Assembly (NCBI GenBank): GCA_902796455.1
Contig: CADBPH010000006.1
Location: 1-6,878, forward strand
DNA: 6,878 nucleotides
Source: an uncultured Bacteroidia bacterium
GTDB taxonomy: Bacteria > Bacteroidota > Bacteroidia > Bacteroidales > UBA932
Direction: 5' to 3'
Positions 1-6,745 of this stretch are shown here, piece by piece (position 1 is the first letter of the stretch; every line of letters starts with the position of its first letter). Made by a program: the position numbers and the translations under genes. Under the pieces are notes generated by a model, which was given only the letters and a program-made list of their open reading frames with translations, was not told where the DNA came from and did not search any database.

Positions 1-139
1 CGGGCTCGGTGTCTGGGCCGTGCACTTCCAGGAATACGGGTTCTACAGTTCTCCGGCCAAGACGTTCGTGCGCCAGGAGGGCCCCGCTTTCTTCATCTAT
101 CCTGACATGATTTCTCTGAGTTTAGTATACGTATTCTAA
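1..139 (+). CDS. C-terminal end of a probable outer-membrane beta-barrel protein (partial)
   Basis: An open frame enters from the left edge (first full codon at base 2) and ends at TAA 137-139, giving the last 45 residues. The tail is rich in aromatic residues and finishes in an alternating hydrophobic strand, ISLSLVYVF, with a terminal Phe. This is the usual form of the last strand of a beta-barrel recognised by the BAM machinery. The stop overlaps the next start by one base (TAATG), so the gene is probably the upstream member of the same operon. Small barrel proteins next to OmpA/TPR lipoproteins are common in Bacteroidales. Too little is present to name a family; a porin-like or DUF3575-like protein is possible. 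The frame is well supported by the junction, the function only weakly. Confidence 0.6.
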   Translation, partial: GLGVWAVHFQEYGFYSSPAKTFVRQEGPAFFIYPDMISLSLVYVF

Positions 140-141
140 TG
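137..141 (+). promoter_or_regulatory. TAATG stop-start overlap (translational coupling)
   Basis: The upstream TAA (137-139) shares one base with the ATG (139-141) of the lipoprotein gene. No Shine-Dalgarno-like purine run precedes the ATG; the preceding bases are AT-rich. Reinitiation by ribosomes ending the upstream gene is the simplest explanation. Confidence 0.6.
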
Positions 142-2112
142 AAAAACAGCCATATACTTCTAGCCGTAGGCGTTCTGGCCGCCCTGGCGGGCAGTTGCTC
201 GACCCAGCGGAAACTCGCCTCCATCCAGCGGGGGGAGACGGCGGCCGCGCTGTCCATGGGCATTGATACTTCCCTTTATCCCGAACTGCGGAACCGTCCG
301 GTCACGCGGGATACCCTGAAAATCAAGGATGACGACGGGACCCAGCTGCTGGTGATGCGGGCTTTCCGGGATGAGGCGACCGGAGAAATCGTTCCGACCG
401 AGGAATTGTCTCCGGCCGTGGTTACGGCCCGTTTCCGCAACATCGCGGAGCGGCACGGGAAGGTTGACCTGGCTTTCCAGGTCATCGTACCCGGTTCCAT
501 GCAGGACAGCCGCTGGCAGCTCCGTTTTTATCCGGACATGTATTTCCTCGGAGATTCCGTCCGGCTCGATCCGGTCATGATCACCGGCAATTCCTACCGG
601 AAATCCCAGTTGCGCGGCTATCAGCAGTACAATCGTTTCCTGTCGCGGATTGTCTCCGATACAACCCGCTTCGTGAATATCCGGCAGCTGGAAATTTTCC
701 TCAAGCGGAACATCCCGCAATTGTACGCCTTCAAGACGGACAGCTCCTATGTGTCTGACGAGCAGTTCTATACCATGTATGGCGTCTCGGAACGGGAAGC
801 GGTCGAGCATTATACCAACAAGATTGCCCGCCGGCGCAATGAGCGGCGTGCCGCACGGCTGGACAAGATGTACAGCAAGTATATCAAAGTCCCGATCGTG
901 ACCGAGGGAATCCGGCTGGATACGGTAATGGTTTCTCCTTTCGGCGATTTCATTTACAACTATGTCCAGACGATCAACACGCGGCCGCGTTTGCGTAAAG
1001 TCGACGTGACCCTGTCGGGAGATATCTATGAGGCCGATAAGCGGCTGTACCAGATTCCGCGCAGTGAGCCCCTGACCTTCTATATCAGTTCGGTCTCGGC
1101 CTTCGCTGACGGGACGGAACGCTATATGACCAAGGTGGTGGAGCGGCGGGCTTCGGCCAATACGGTCTGCCATGTGGACTTCGAACAGGGCCGCAGCGAG
1201 GTGAAACTCGATCTCGGGACCAATGCGCAGGAACTCGGCCGGATCCGCAAGACGCTGGCCTACCTCCTGCAGGACCAGGTGTACGACATGGATTCCATCA
1301 TCGTGACTTCTTCTGCTTCTCCGGAGGGGAAAATCTCTGTCAATCAGCGACTTTCCAAAGCCCGCAGTGAATCCGTCTCCCGGTATCTGCATTCCTGCAT
1401 CCGTACGCTTCAGGATTCACTCGCAGCCGATGCCGGCCTGCAGTTGGATGCACAGGGACAGATGCGGCATTTCCGCCGGGTGGATATTCCGTTTATCAGC
1501 CGGACCAAGGGAGAAAACTGGGACATGCTGACCCGGCTGGTCGACCAGGATCCTGTGCTGACAGATGGCAACAAGTCGGATTATGACTTGCTGGCACGGG
1601 TGAAGGACCTGGATCAGCGTGAGCACCTGCTCAGCCAGGAGCGTTTCTATCCCTATCTGCGTGACCGCCTGTATCCGAGACTGCGGACCGTCGGATTCGA
1701 GTTCTATCTCCACCGCCGGGACATGGTCAAGGATACCGTCCATACGACAGTCCTCGATTCTGTCTACATGCAGGGCGTCCGTGCCCTTCAGAACATGGAT
1801 TACGAGGGGGCACTCGAGCGCCTCGAGCCGTACCAGGATTTCAATACGGCCGTGGCTTACATGGGCTTGGACCGGAACCACAGTGCGATGGAAATCCTGT
1901 CCCGGGAGAAATCCTCGGCGCCCGTCAATTACTTGCTGGCGATCTTGTATTCCCGCTTGGGAGATGACCAGAAAGCCGTTGAAAAATACCTGCTTTCCTG
2001 CAAACAGAATCCTTCTTACGTGCACCGCGGCAACCTTGATCCGGAGATTTCCGTCCTGATCAAACTGTACGGCCTGCATAAAGATGGGGATCTGTCTCCG
2101 GGCGGCAATTAA
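139..2112 (+). CDS. Lipoprotein with ASPEG-type OmpA-like domain and C-terminal TPR-like repeats
   Basis: 657 residues. Residues 1-20 form a lipoprotein signal peptide with lipobox AGSC and lipidated Cys20. The residues after Cys (STQRK) lack the acidic surface-export signal described for Bacteroidota, so a periplasm-facing anchor is more likely than surface display. Residues about 100-340 resemble the N-terminal region of conserved Bacteroidales envelope proteins but have no function I can name. Residues about 345-430 are OmpA-like: a beta strand near 355-360, then SASPEG (392-397) and NxxLSxxR (402-409). Arg409 of the peptidoglycan-binding motif is kept, but the usual Asp is Ser394, so diaminopimelate binding is doubtful. 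Residues about 540-640 form helix pairs of TPR type (around 543-562 and 596-620). The ATG overlaps the upstream stop as TAATG; an internal start would lose the signal peptide. A role in outer-membrane or surface-structure assembly is inference. Confidence 0.88.
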   Translation: MKNSHILLAVGVLAALAGSCSTQRKLASIQRGETAAALSMGIDTSLYPELRNRPVTRDTLKIKDDDGTQLLVMRAFRDEATGEIVPTEELSPAVVTARFRNIAERHGKVDLAFQVIVPGSMQDSRWQLRFYPDMYFLGDSVRLDPVMITGNSYRKSQLRGYQQYNRFLSRIVSDTTRFVNIRQLEIFLKRNIPQLYAFKTDSSYVSDEQFYTMYGVSEREAVEHYTNKIARRRNERRAARLDKMYSKYIKVPIVTEGIRLDTVMVSPFGDFIYNYVQTINTRPRLRKVDVTLSGDIYEADKRLYQIPRSEPLTFYISSVSAFADGTERYMTKVVERRASANTVCHVDFEQGRSEVKLDLGTNAQELGRIRKTLAYLLQDQVYDMDSIIVTSSASPEGKISVNQRLSKARSESVSRYLHSCIRTLQDSLAADAGLQLDAQGQMRHFRRVDIPFISRTKGENWDMLTRLVDQDPVLTDGNKSDYDLLARVKDLDQREHLLSQERFYPYLRDRLYPRLRTVGFEFYLHRRDMVKDTVHTTVLDSVYMQGVRALQNMDYEGALERLEPYQDFNTAVAYMGLDRNHSAMEILSREKSSAPVNYLLAILYSRLGDDQKAVEKYLLSCKQNPSYVHRGNLDPEISVLIKLYGLHKDGDLSPGGN

Positions 2113-2128
2113 CCAAGAGATTTGAACC

Positions 2129-4204
2129 ATGGGGATCATTGACAAGGCCATTCACCGCCTCTATGCCCGGACAGGCATCACCTTGATCGTGTTGGCCGCT
2201 TTGCTGCTGGCATCTACGTCGCTGGTCCAGTTGTTTTTTGCCCGGAAGGGGATGCGGGAAGAGGCGGCGATGCGTGCGAAGAGCGAACTGGAAGTAACGG
2301 AACTCGAAATTGAAAAAGTGACCTCCAAGGTGGAGGTGGCTGCCAAGAATGTGATTTGGACGATTTCGAATTACCTGTCGGAGCCGGATTCCATGTATAT
2401 GGTGCTCAGGCAGATACTGGACAGCAACCCGGACATTGCCGATGCCGCCGTGGCGTTCAGGGAGGACTATTATCCGAGCCTGGGGCACTGGTATGAACCC
2501 CTGATCGCCCGGCGCCCCGACGGCAGTTATGAGGCGATGCAGGCCGGCAGCGAATCGCATGATTATTTCCATGCCTCTTGGTACACTTCCGTTGTCGAGA
2601 GCGGCAAAGGCGGCTGGAGCGAGCCGTATTACGATGATAAGGGCGGCCGGGCGATGGTGGTTACCTATTCGGAACCGATCCTGGATGCGAATAACCAGTT
2701 TGTCGGTATTTTGGGATTGGATATCTCGCTGGACTGGCTGACCGATTTGATCGGGAACATACAGTTGTATCCGGATTCATACAGCACCCTGACCAGCAAG
2801 AGCGGACAGATGCTGGTCTGTCCGGCGGAGACGCTGGATACCCGGAATCTGGCGCGGTTCGTCGCGCCGATCGAGAGTACCGGCTGGCAGATGTCGATCG
2901 TGATCCCGTATGCGGAGATTTACCGCAATGTCCGTCGCGTGGGCCGGATTGTTGTCCTGCTGCAAATCCTCGGTCTGCTGCTGTTGGCGGCCATTGTCCA
3001 ATATACTGCCCGCAAACAGATGAAACTGGAAGAGGTTGAGGAGAACAAGGAACGCATTGAAAGCGAGCTGAAGATTGCCCGGGGCATCCAGATGGCGATG
3101 CTGCCGAAAATCTTCCCGCCTTTCCCAGAGCGCAGCGACATTGACATGTTCGGAACCCTGATGCCGGCCAAGGAGGTCGGCGGTGACCTGTACGATTTCT
3201 TCATCCGGGACGAGCGGCTGTTCTTCTGCATCGGCGATGTCTCCGGGAAAGGAATCCCGGCTTCGCTGGTCATGGCGGTCACCCGGAGTCTGTTCCGGAC
3301 GGTTTCCGCCCATGAATATTCGCCCGAGCACATCATCACCGTCATCAATGATTCGATGTCGGAAGTGAACGAGAGCAACATGTTCGTAACCTTCTTCCTG
3401 GGTGTGCTGGACATGGCTTCCGGCGAGCTGACCTATTGCAATGCGGGGCACAATGCGCCGATGCTGCTGGGCCCGGACGGTGTCAGGATGCTGGATGTCG
3501 TTCCCAATCTGCCGCTCGGCGTCGTGGAGGGGATGGATTTCCAGCCGCAGAAGACGAAGATTTCTTCCGGGGAGGGGATTTTCCTGTATACGGACGGATT
3601 GACGGAGTCGGAAAACATCCGGAAAGAGCTCTATGGCGAGGAAAAGGTCCGGAAGGATCTTTCCGAGATGGTGGAAACACCTGCTGCAGATATTGTTGCG
3701 CGTTTGGTTGAGGCGGTTCGGAACCATGCCGGCGAGGAGCCGCAGAGTGACGACTTGACCATGTTGTTCATCCGTTACTTCGGCAATTCCGGTGTCATCC
3801 GGCAGCAGCTGGCCCTGCGCAATGATATCCAGGAAATATCGAAGTTGCAGCCGTTTATTGAAGACATTGCGGAAAAGGCGGGGCTGGATGCCCAGACAGG
3901 AATGCAACTGAACCTGGCGGTCGAAGAAGCGGTGACCAATGTGATCAGCTATGCCTATCCGGAGGGGACGGAAGGACATGTGGACCTGGAAGCCGTCCTG
4001 TCTCCCGGTCAGCTGGAGTTTATCCTGACGGATTCCGGCCGTCCTTTCGATCCCACGGCAGCTGCGGAGGCGGATACGTCCCTGTCGCTGGATGACCGTC
4101 CGATCGGCGGATTGGGGATCTATCTGGTACGCAATCTGATGGATACGGTCCAGTACCGGTATGCATCGGAAAAGAATATCTTGAAGATGATCAAGAAACT
4201 ATGA
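2129..4204 (+). CDS. Cache-domain membrane sensor with SpoIIE/PP2C phosphatase and RsbW-type kinase domains
   Basis: 691 residues. An N-terminal membrane helix (about 16-38) is followed by a periplasmic Cache-type domain (about 40-268, with WY 151-152 and GLD 196-198), a second helix (274-293), and a charged linker predicted as coiled coil (296-320) with no obvious HAMP domain. The SpoIIE/PP2C domain (about 316-550) has the expected acidic metal ligands: VGGDLYD (Asp353), GDVSGKG (Asp370), LYTDGLTE (Asp489) and DDLT (541-544), plus NAGHN (438-442). The GHKL domain (about 560-690) has an intact N box (Glu600, Asn604), DSGRPFD (635-641) and a glycine-rich lid GGLG (660-663), as in RsbW-type serine kinases. 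In known partner-switching systems such domains dephosphorylate and phosphorylate STAS-domain antagonists; here both are in one chain. A weak SD-like AAGAGA lies 8 bases before the ATG, and the start is 16 bases after the previous stop. The stop overlaps the transporter gene start (ATGA), which suggests coupled expression. Confidence 0.93.
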   Translation: MGIIDKAIHRLYARTGITLIVLAALLLASTSLVQLFFARKGMREEAAMRAKSELEVTELEIEKVTSKVEVAAKNVIWTISNYLSEPDSMYMVLRQILDSNPDIADAAVAFREDYYPSLGHWYEPLIARRPDGSYEAMQAGSESHDYFHASWYTSVVESGKGGWSEPYYDDKGGRAMVVTYSEPILDANNQFVGILGLDISLDWLTDLIGNIQLYPDSYSTLTSKSGQMLVCPAETLDTRNLARFVAPIESTGWQMSIVIPYAEIYRNVRRVGRIVVLLQILGLLLLAAIVQYTARKQMKLEEVEENKERIESELKIARGIQMAMLPKIFPPFPERSDIDMFGTLMPAKEVGGDLYDFFIRDERLFFCIGDVSGKGIPASLVMAVTRSLFRTVSAHEYSPEHIITVINDSMSEVNESNMFVTFFLGVLDMASGELTYCNAGHNAPMLLGPDGVRMLDVVPNLPLGVVEGMDFQPQKTKISSGEGIFLYTDGLTESENIRKELYGEEKVRKDLSEMVETPAADIVARLVEAVRNHAGEEPQSDDLTMLFIRYFGNSGVIRQQLALRNDIQEISKLQPFIEDIAEKAGLDAQTGMQLNLAVEEAVTNVISYAYPEGTEGHVDLEAVLSPGQLEFILTDSGRPFDPTAAAEADTSLSLDDRPIGGLGIYLVRNLMDTVQYRYASEKNILKMIKKL
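4201..4204 (+). promoter_or_regulatory. ATGA stop-start overlap between sensor and transporter genes
   Basis: The sensor gene ends at TGA 4202-4204 and the binding protein-permease gene begins at ATG 4201-4203. This four-base overlap is a classic coupling arrangement and ties the level of the transporter to that of the phosphatase/kinase. It also supports this start for the transporter, since the signal peptide begins directly here. Confidence 0.7.
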
Positions 4205-5661
4205 GAAAGCCGGGTGGAATTCATCTGGCGGCCCTTCTGGTTCTGGCCCTGCTGACAAGCTGCAGCCGGAAGCCTTCAGCAACCCCGCAGACGCCCGCTG
4301 ATGTCCGGACGGTCGGGGTTTTGTCCGGTTCATACCATGCTGAACTGGTCCAGGCGCGTTTTCCTGATGTGAAGCCCCTCTATTTCCCGGATCTGGTTTC
4401 GATGGCCCTGGCCTTGGAGAAGGGGCAGATCGATGCCTTTGCCTGTATCAAGCAGGGAAGTGCGCATTTGCTGGACCGTTATCCGGGGTTCTCCTTTTTG
4501 GAAGGGGCCGCGATGCCGGATTCTTCTTCTTTGGCTTTCCGCCCGGAGGAAACGGCCCTGGCCGGCCGGTTCAATGCTTTCCTGGCGCAAATCCGGTCGG
4601 ACGGGACGTATGCGGCCATGCAACGGAACTGGTTCGGCCCCGATGCGCCCCGGAAACCGTATCCCCATGCGCACGGTTCCGGCGATCCGATTGTCGCGGG
4701 AATCGAAGTCGGCCAGACGTTCATGACTTTTGCCGCAGAGGAAGGGGAGGCCGGCTTCGAGCCGGAGCTGATCCTTCGTTTCGGAGAATATCTGGGACGT
4801 CCGGTTGTGTTCCGGGAACTGACGGGTTCCGGAATGGTTCCGGCGTTGCTTTCGGGGCGGGTGGACATCTTGTGCTGCGGGATCACCCCGACGGCTCCCC
4901 GCCGGGAAAAATTGCTGTTTTCCCAAGCGTACAGCAACCATGATGTCGGTTTCGTGGTCCGTTCGGCTCATCCGGAGCATGTTTCCCAACCTGGCTTCAA
5001 GGAGCGTTTCCGGGAGACGCTGGTCGTTGACAAACGCTACAAGATGATTCTCCAGGGGCTTTGGATGACCTTGCTGATCTCGTTCAGTTCCATGCTGTTG
5101 GGCGGTCTGCTGGGAATCCTGCTCTGCGTATGCCGGTATTCGCGCCGGCGCTTCTTGCAGGAGTTTTCGGAAGGGTATTGCACCCTGATCGAGGGGATTC
5201 CGATCCTGGTCATTCTCCTGGTGATGTTCTATGTCGTCTTCGCGGCATCCCACCTGACGGCAGTCACTGTCGCCATCATCACGTATTCCCTTTTCTTTGC
5301 GGCGGGGGCATGCGAGTGTTTCCATACCGGAATCGCTTCGGTGGACCCCTTGCAGCGCGAGGCGGCCCTGTCGCTGGGCTTCACGCCCCTGCAGGCTTAC
5401 CGTTATGTGGTTGTCCCGCAGTCCATGAAAACGATCATCCCCTTGTTCAAGGGAAGGGCGATCGGATTGATCGAAAATACGTCCATTGTCGGATTCATTG
5501 CCATCAAGGATTTGACCAAGGTCATCGACGTCCTCCGCAACCAGACTTACGAGTCCGTCATTTCCCTGGGAATCCTGGCGCTGATCTATTTCCTCCTGAC
5601 CCGTCTGATCGGCTTCTGCCTGGACTGGATCGGGAACAAAATCCTGAGCAGACATGCATGA
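4201..5661 (+). CDS. Polar amino-acid-type ABC transporter: solute-binding domain fused to permease
   Basis: 486 residues. A signal sequence ends in lipobox LTSC (Cys21), so the protein may be lipid-anchored as well as membrane-spanning. Residues 35-146 match the second lobe and C-terminal helices of SBP_bac_3 proteins (VGVLSG, ALEKGQIDAF, DGTY...NWFG). Residues 163-256 match the first lobe (GFEPEL, VPALLSGRVDI, ITPTAPRREK, LLFSQAY). The order is reversed relative to GlnH, so one domain looks circularly permuted. Arg234, which contacts the ligand carboxylate in GlnH-like proteins, is kept; the Asp that contacts the alpha-amino group appears to be Ile83. The permease (about 283-480) has around five membrane helices and the EAA loop (EAA 387-389, Gly393) that docks the ATPase. 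It is related to HisM/GlnP permeases and to SBP-permease fusions such as Lactococcus GlnP. A single permease implies a homodimer. The substrate is unknown. The start overlaps the previous stop by 4 bases. Confidence 0.9.
   Translation: MRKPGGIHLAALLVLALLTSCSRKPSATPQTPADVRTVGVLSGSYHAELVQARFPDVKPLYFPDLVSMALALEKGQIDAFACIKQGSAHLLDRYPGFSFLEGAAMPDSSSLAFRPEETALAGRFNAFLAQIRSDGTYAAMQRNWFGPDAPRKPYPHAHGSGDPIVAGIEVGQTFMTFAAEEGEAGFEPELILRFGEYLGRPVVFRELTGSGMVPALLSGRVDILCCGITPTAPRREKLLFSQAYSNHDVGFVVRSAHPEHVSQPGFKERFRETLVVDKRYKMILQGLWMTLLISFSSMLLGGLLGILLCVCRYSRRRFLQEFSEGYCTLIEGIPILVILLVMFYVVFAASHLTAVTVAIITYSLFFAAGACECFHTGIASVDPLQREAALSLGFTPLQAYRYVVVPQSMKTIIPLFKGRAIGLIENTSIVGFIAIKDLTKVIDVLRNQTYESVISLGILALIYFLLTRLIGFCLDWIGNKILSRHA
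5654..5661 (+). promoter_or_regulatory. 8-base overlap between permease and ATPase genes
   Basis: The ATPase ATG at 5654-5656 precedes the permease TGA at 5659-5661. The ATPase homology begins within a few residues of this ATG, which supports the start. The overlap implies coupled synthesis of the two transporter subunits. Confidence 0.65.
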
Positions 5662-6745
5662 CCCGTTGATACAAGTAAAAGACCTTCGCCTGGTTTCCCC
5701 GGATGGTTACCAGGTCCTCTGCGGGGTCCACTGTGAGATCTTCAAGGGAGATGTCATTTCGATCATCGGGCCTTCCGGTGGCGGAAAAAGTTCCTTCCTG
5801 CGGTCGCTCAACGGATTGGAGACGCCGACTTCCGGCGAGATCCTTTTCGGGGGCAAGCGCATTGATTCTACGCCGCAGACGCTGACGGCGCTGCGCCGCC
5901 GGATCGGCATGGTGTTCCAGGAGGAGGTCCTCTTCAACCACCTCGATGTGTTGGGGAATTTGATTATCGGACCTTGCAAGATTCTGAAAATGAGCGAAAA
6001 GGAGGCTACGGAGCGGGCCATGTCCAGTCTGCGGACTGTCGGCCTGGCCGAACGGGCCCATGCCCGGGTGTCCTCTCTTTCCGGCGGGCAGAACCAGCGT
6101 GTGGAAATCGCACGGGCGCTGTGCATGGAACCGGATATCCTGCTGTTCGATGAGCCGTTCACGGGCCTGGATCCGCGGATGGTTTCAGAGGTGACGGCGG
6201 TGATGCGGGATCTGGCCCGCTCCGGAATGACGATGGTCATCGTGACGCATGACCTCAAGTTTGCCCGGGAGATCAGTACGCGGGTCTTTTTCATGCAGGA
6301 CGGGATTATCCAGGAGCAGGGGAGTCCGGACGAGATATTCTTCCACCCGGAAAAGACGCTGACGCGGATCTTCGTGGGCAATTTGTCCAGCCTGTTTTTC
6401 CATATCGAGACGCGCGATTACGACTTGTACGGCATGAACGCCGAAATCGAGTGGTTCTGTCACCGGTATGCGCTCGGGAAGCGGTATTTCTCCCTCGAAC
6501 TGCTGCTGGAGGAGTTGCTGAGCCATATTCTTCCCTTTACGGGGCCGGTCCATGTGCGGATTCACTGTCAGGACGATCCAGCCGAGGGCATCAACATCGA
6601 GGTGGAGCAGGAGAACGCGGACGCGCCGATTCTCGAACGGGAAGACTTGGATGAAATCTCCCTCATGCTGATCCGCGGAATCTCACCCGACCTCCGGGAA
6701 GAACAGCAGGAATCCAGCCGCATCCTCTACCTGCATATTGCGTAA
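5654..6745 (+). CDS. GlnQ-like ABC transporter ATPase with an extra C-terminal GHKL-like domain
   Basis: 363 residues, about 115 longer than usual GlnQ/HisP ATPases of around 240-250. The nucleotide-binding domain (1 to about 245) is complete: Walker A GPSGGGKS (39-46), Q-loop Gln89, signature LSGGQ (142-146), Walker B ILLFDE (162-167) with catalytic Glu167, D-loop GLDP and H-loop His199. It should power the permease encoded just upstream, whose gene it overlaps by 8 bases. Residues about 255-363 are not part of the ATPase fold. Their pattern of helix, EE-containing helix (286-291), two strands (299-304 and 313-318), helix (335-343) and last strand (356-362) resembles the RsbW-type domain of the sensor two genes upstream. 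The N-box Asn is His291 and both glycine motifs are lost, so it is unlikely to bind ATP as a GHKL kinase would. The ATPase call is firm; the tail assignment rests on alignment by eye. Confidence 0.93.
   Translation: MHDPLIQVKDLRLVSPDGYQVLCGVHCEIFKGDVISIIGPSGGGKSSFLRSLNGLETPTSGEILFGGKRIDSTPQTLTALRRRIGMVFQEEVLFNHLDVLGNLIIGPCKILKMSEKEATERAMSSLRTVGLAERAHARVSSLSGGQNQRVEIARALCMEPDILLFDEPFTGLDPRMVSEVTAVMRDLARSGMTMVIVTHDLKFAREISTRVFFMQDGIIQEQGSPDEIFFHPEKTLTRIFVGNLSSLFFHIETRDYDLYGMNAEIEWFCHRYALGKRYFSLELLLEELLSHILPFTGPVHVRIHCQDDPAEGINIEVEQENADAPILEREDLDEISLMLIRGISPDLREEQQESSRILYLHIA

Noticed and set aside
104..138. Promoter for the lipoprotein gene
   Set aside because: The AT-rich stretch TTTAGTATACGTATT does not fit the Bacteroidota TTTG and TAnnTTTG pattern, and the bases are coding for the upstream gene.
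160..1392. Long antisense open frame (410 codons) opposite the lipoprotein gene
   Set aside because: Its translation is low-complexity and rich in His, Arg and Ile with no domain, as expected for a shadow of a GC-rich gene. The + strand has a signal peptide and recognisable motifs.
2777..3979. Antisense open frame (400 codons) opposite the sensor gene
   Set aside because: It lies opposite a gene with complete SpoIIE motifs; the antisense product shows no known motif.
2129..4204. Hybrid two-component histidine kinase
   Set aside because: There is no dimerisation helix with a phospho-accepting His and no receiver domain; the GHKL domain is of RsbW type and follows a SpoIIE phosphatase.
4303..4968. 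Two complete tandem solute-binding domains before the permease
   Set aside because: Only about 225 residues are available, enough for one such domain, and each half matches a different part of the fold.
4330..5655. Antisense open frame (441 codons) opposite the binding protein-permease gene
   Set aside because: Rich in Asp, Gln, Arg and His, without motifs or membrane segments; a shadow of the real gene.
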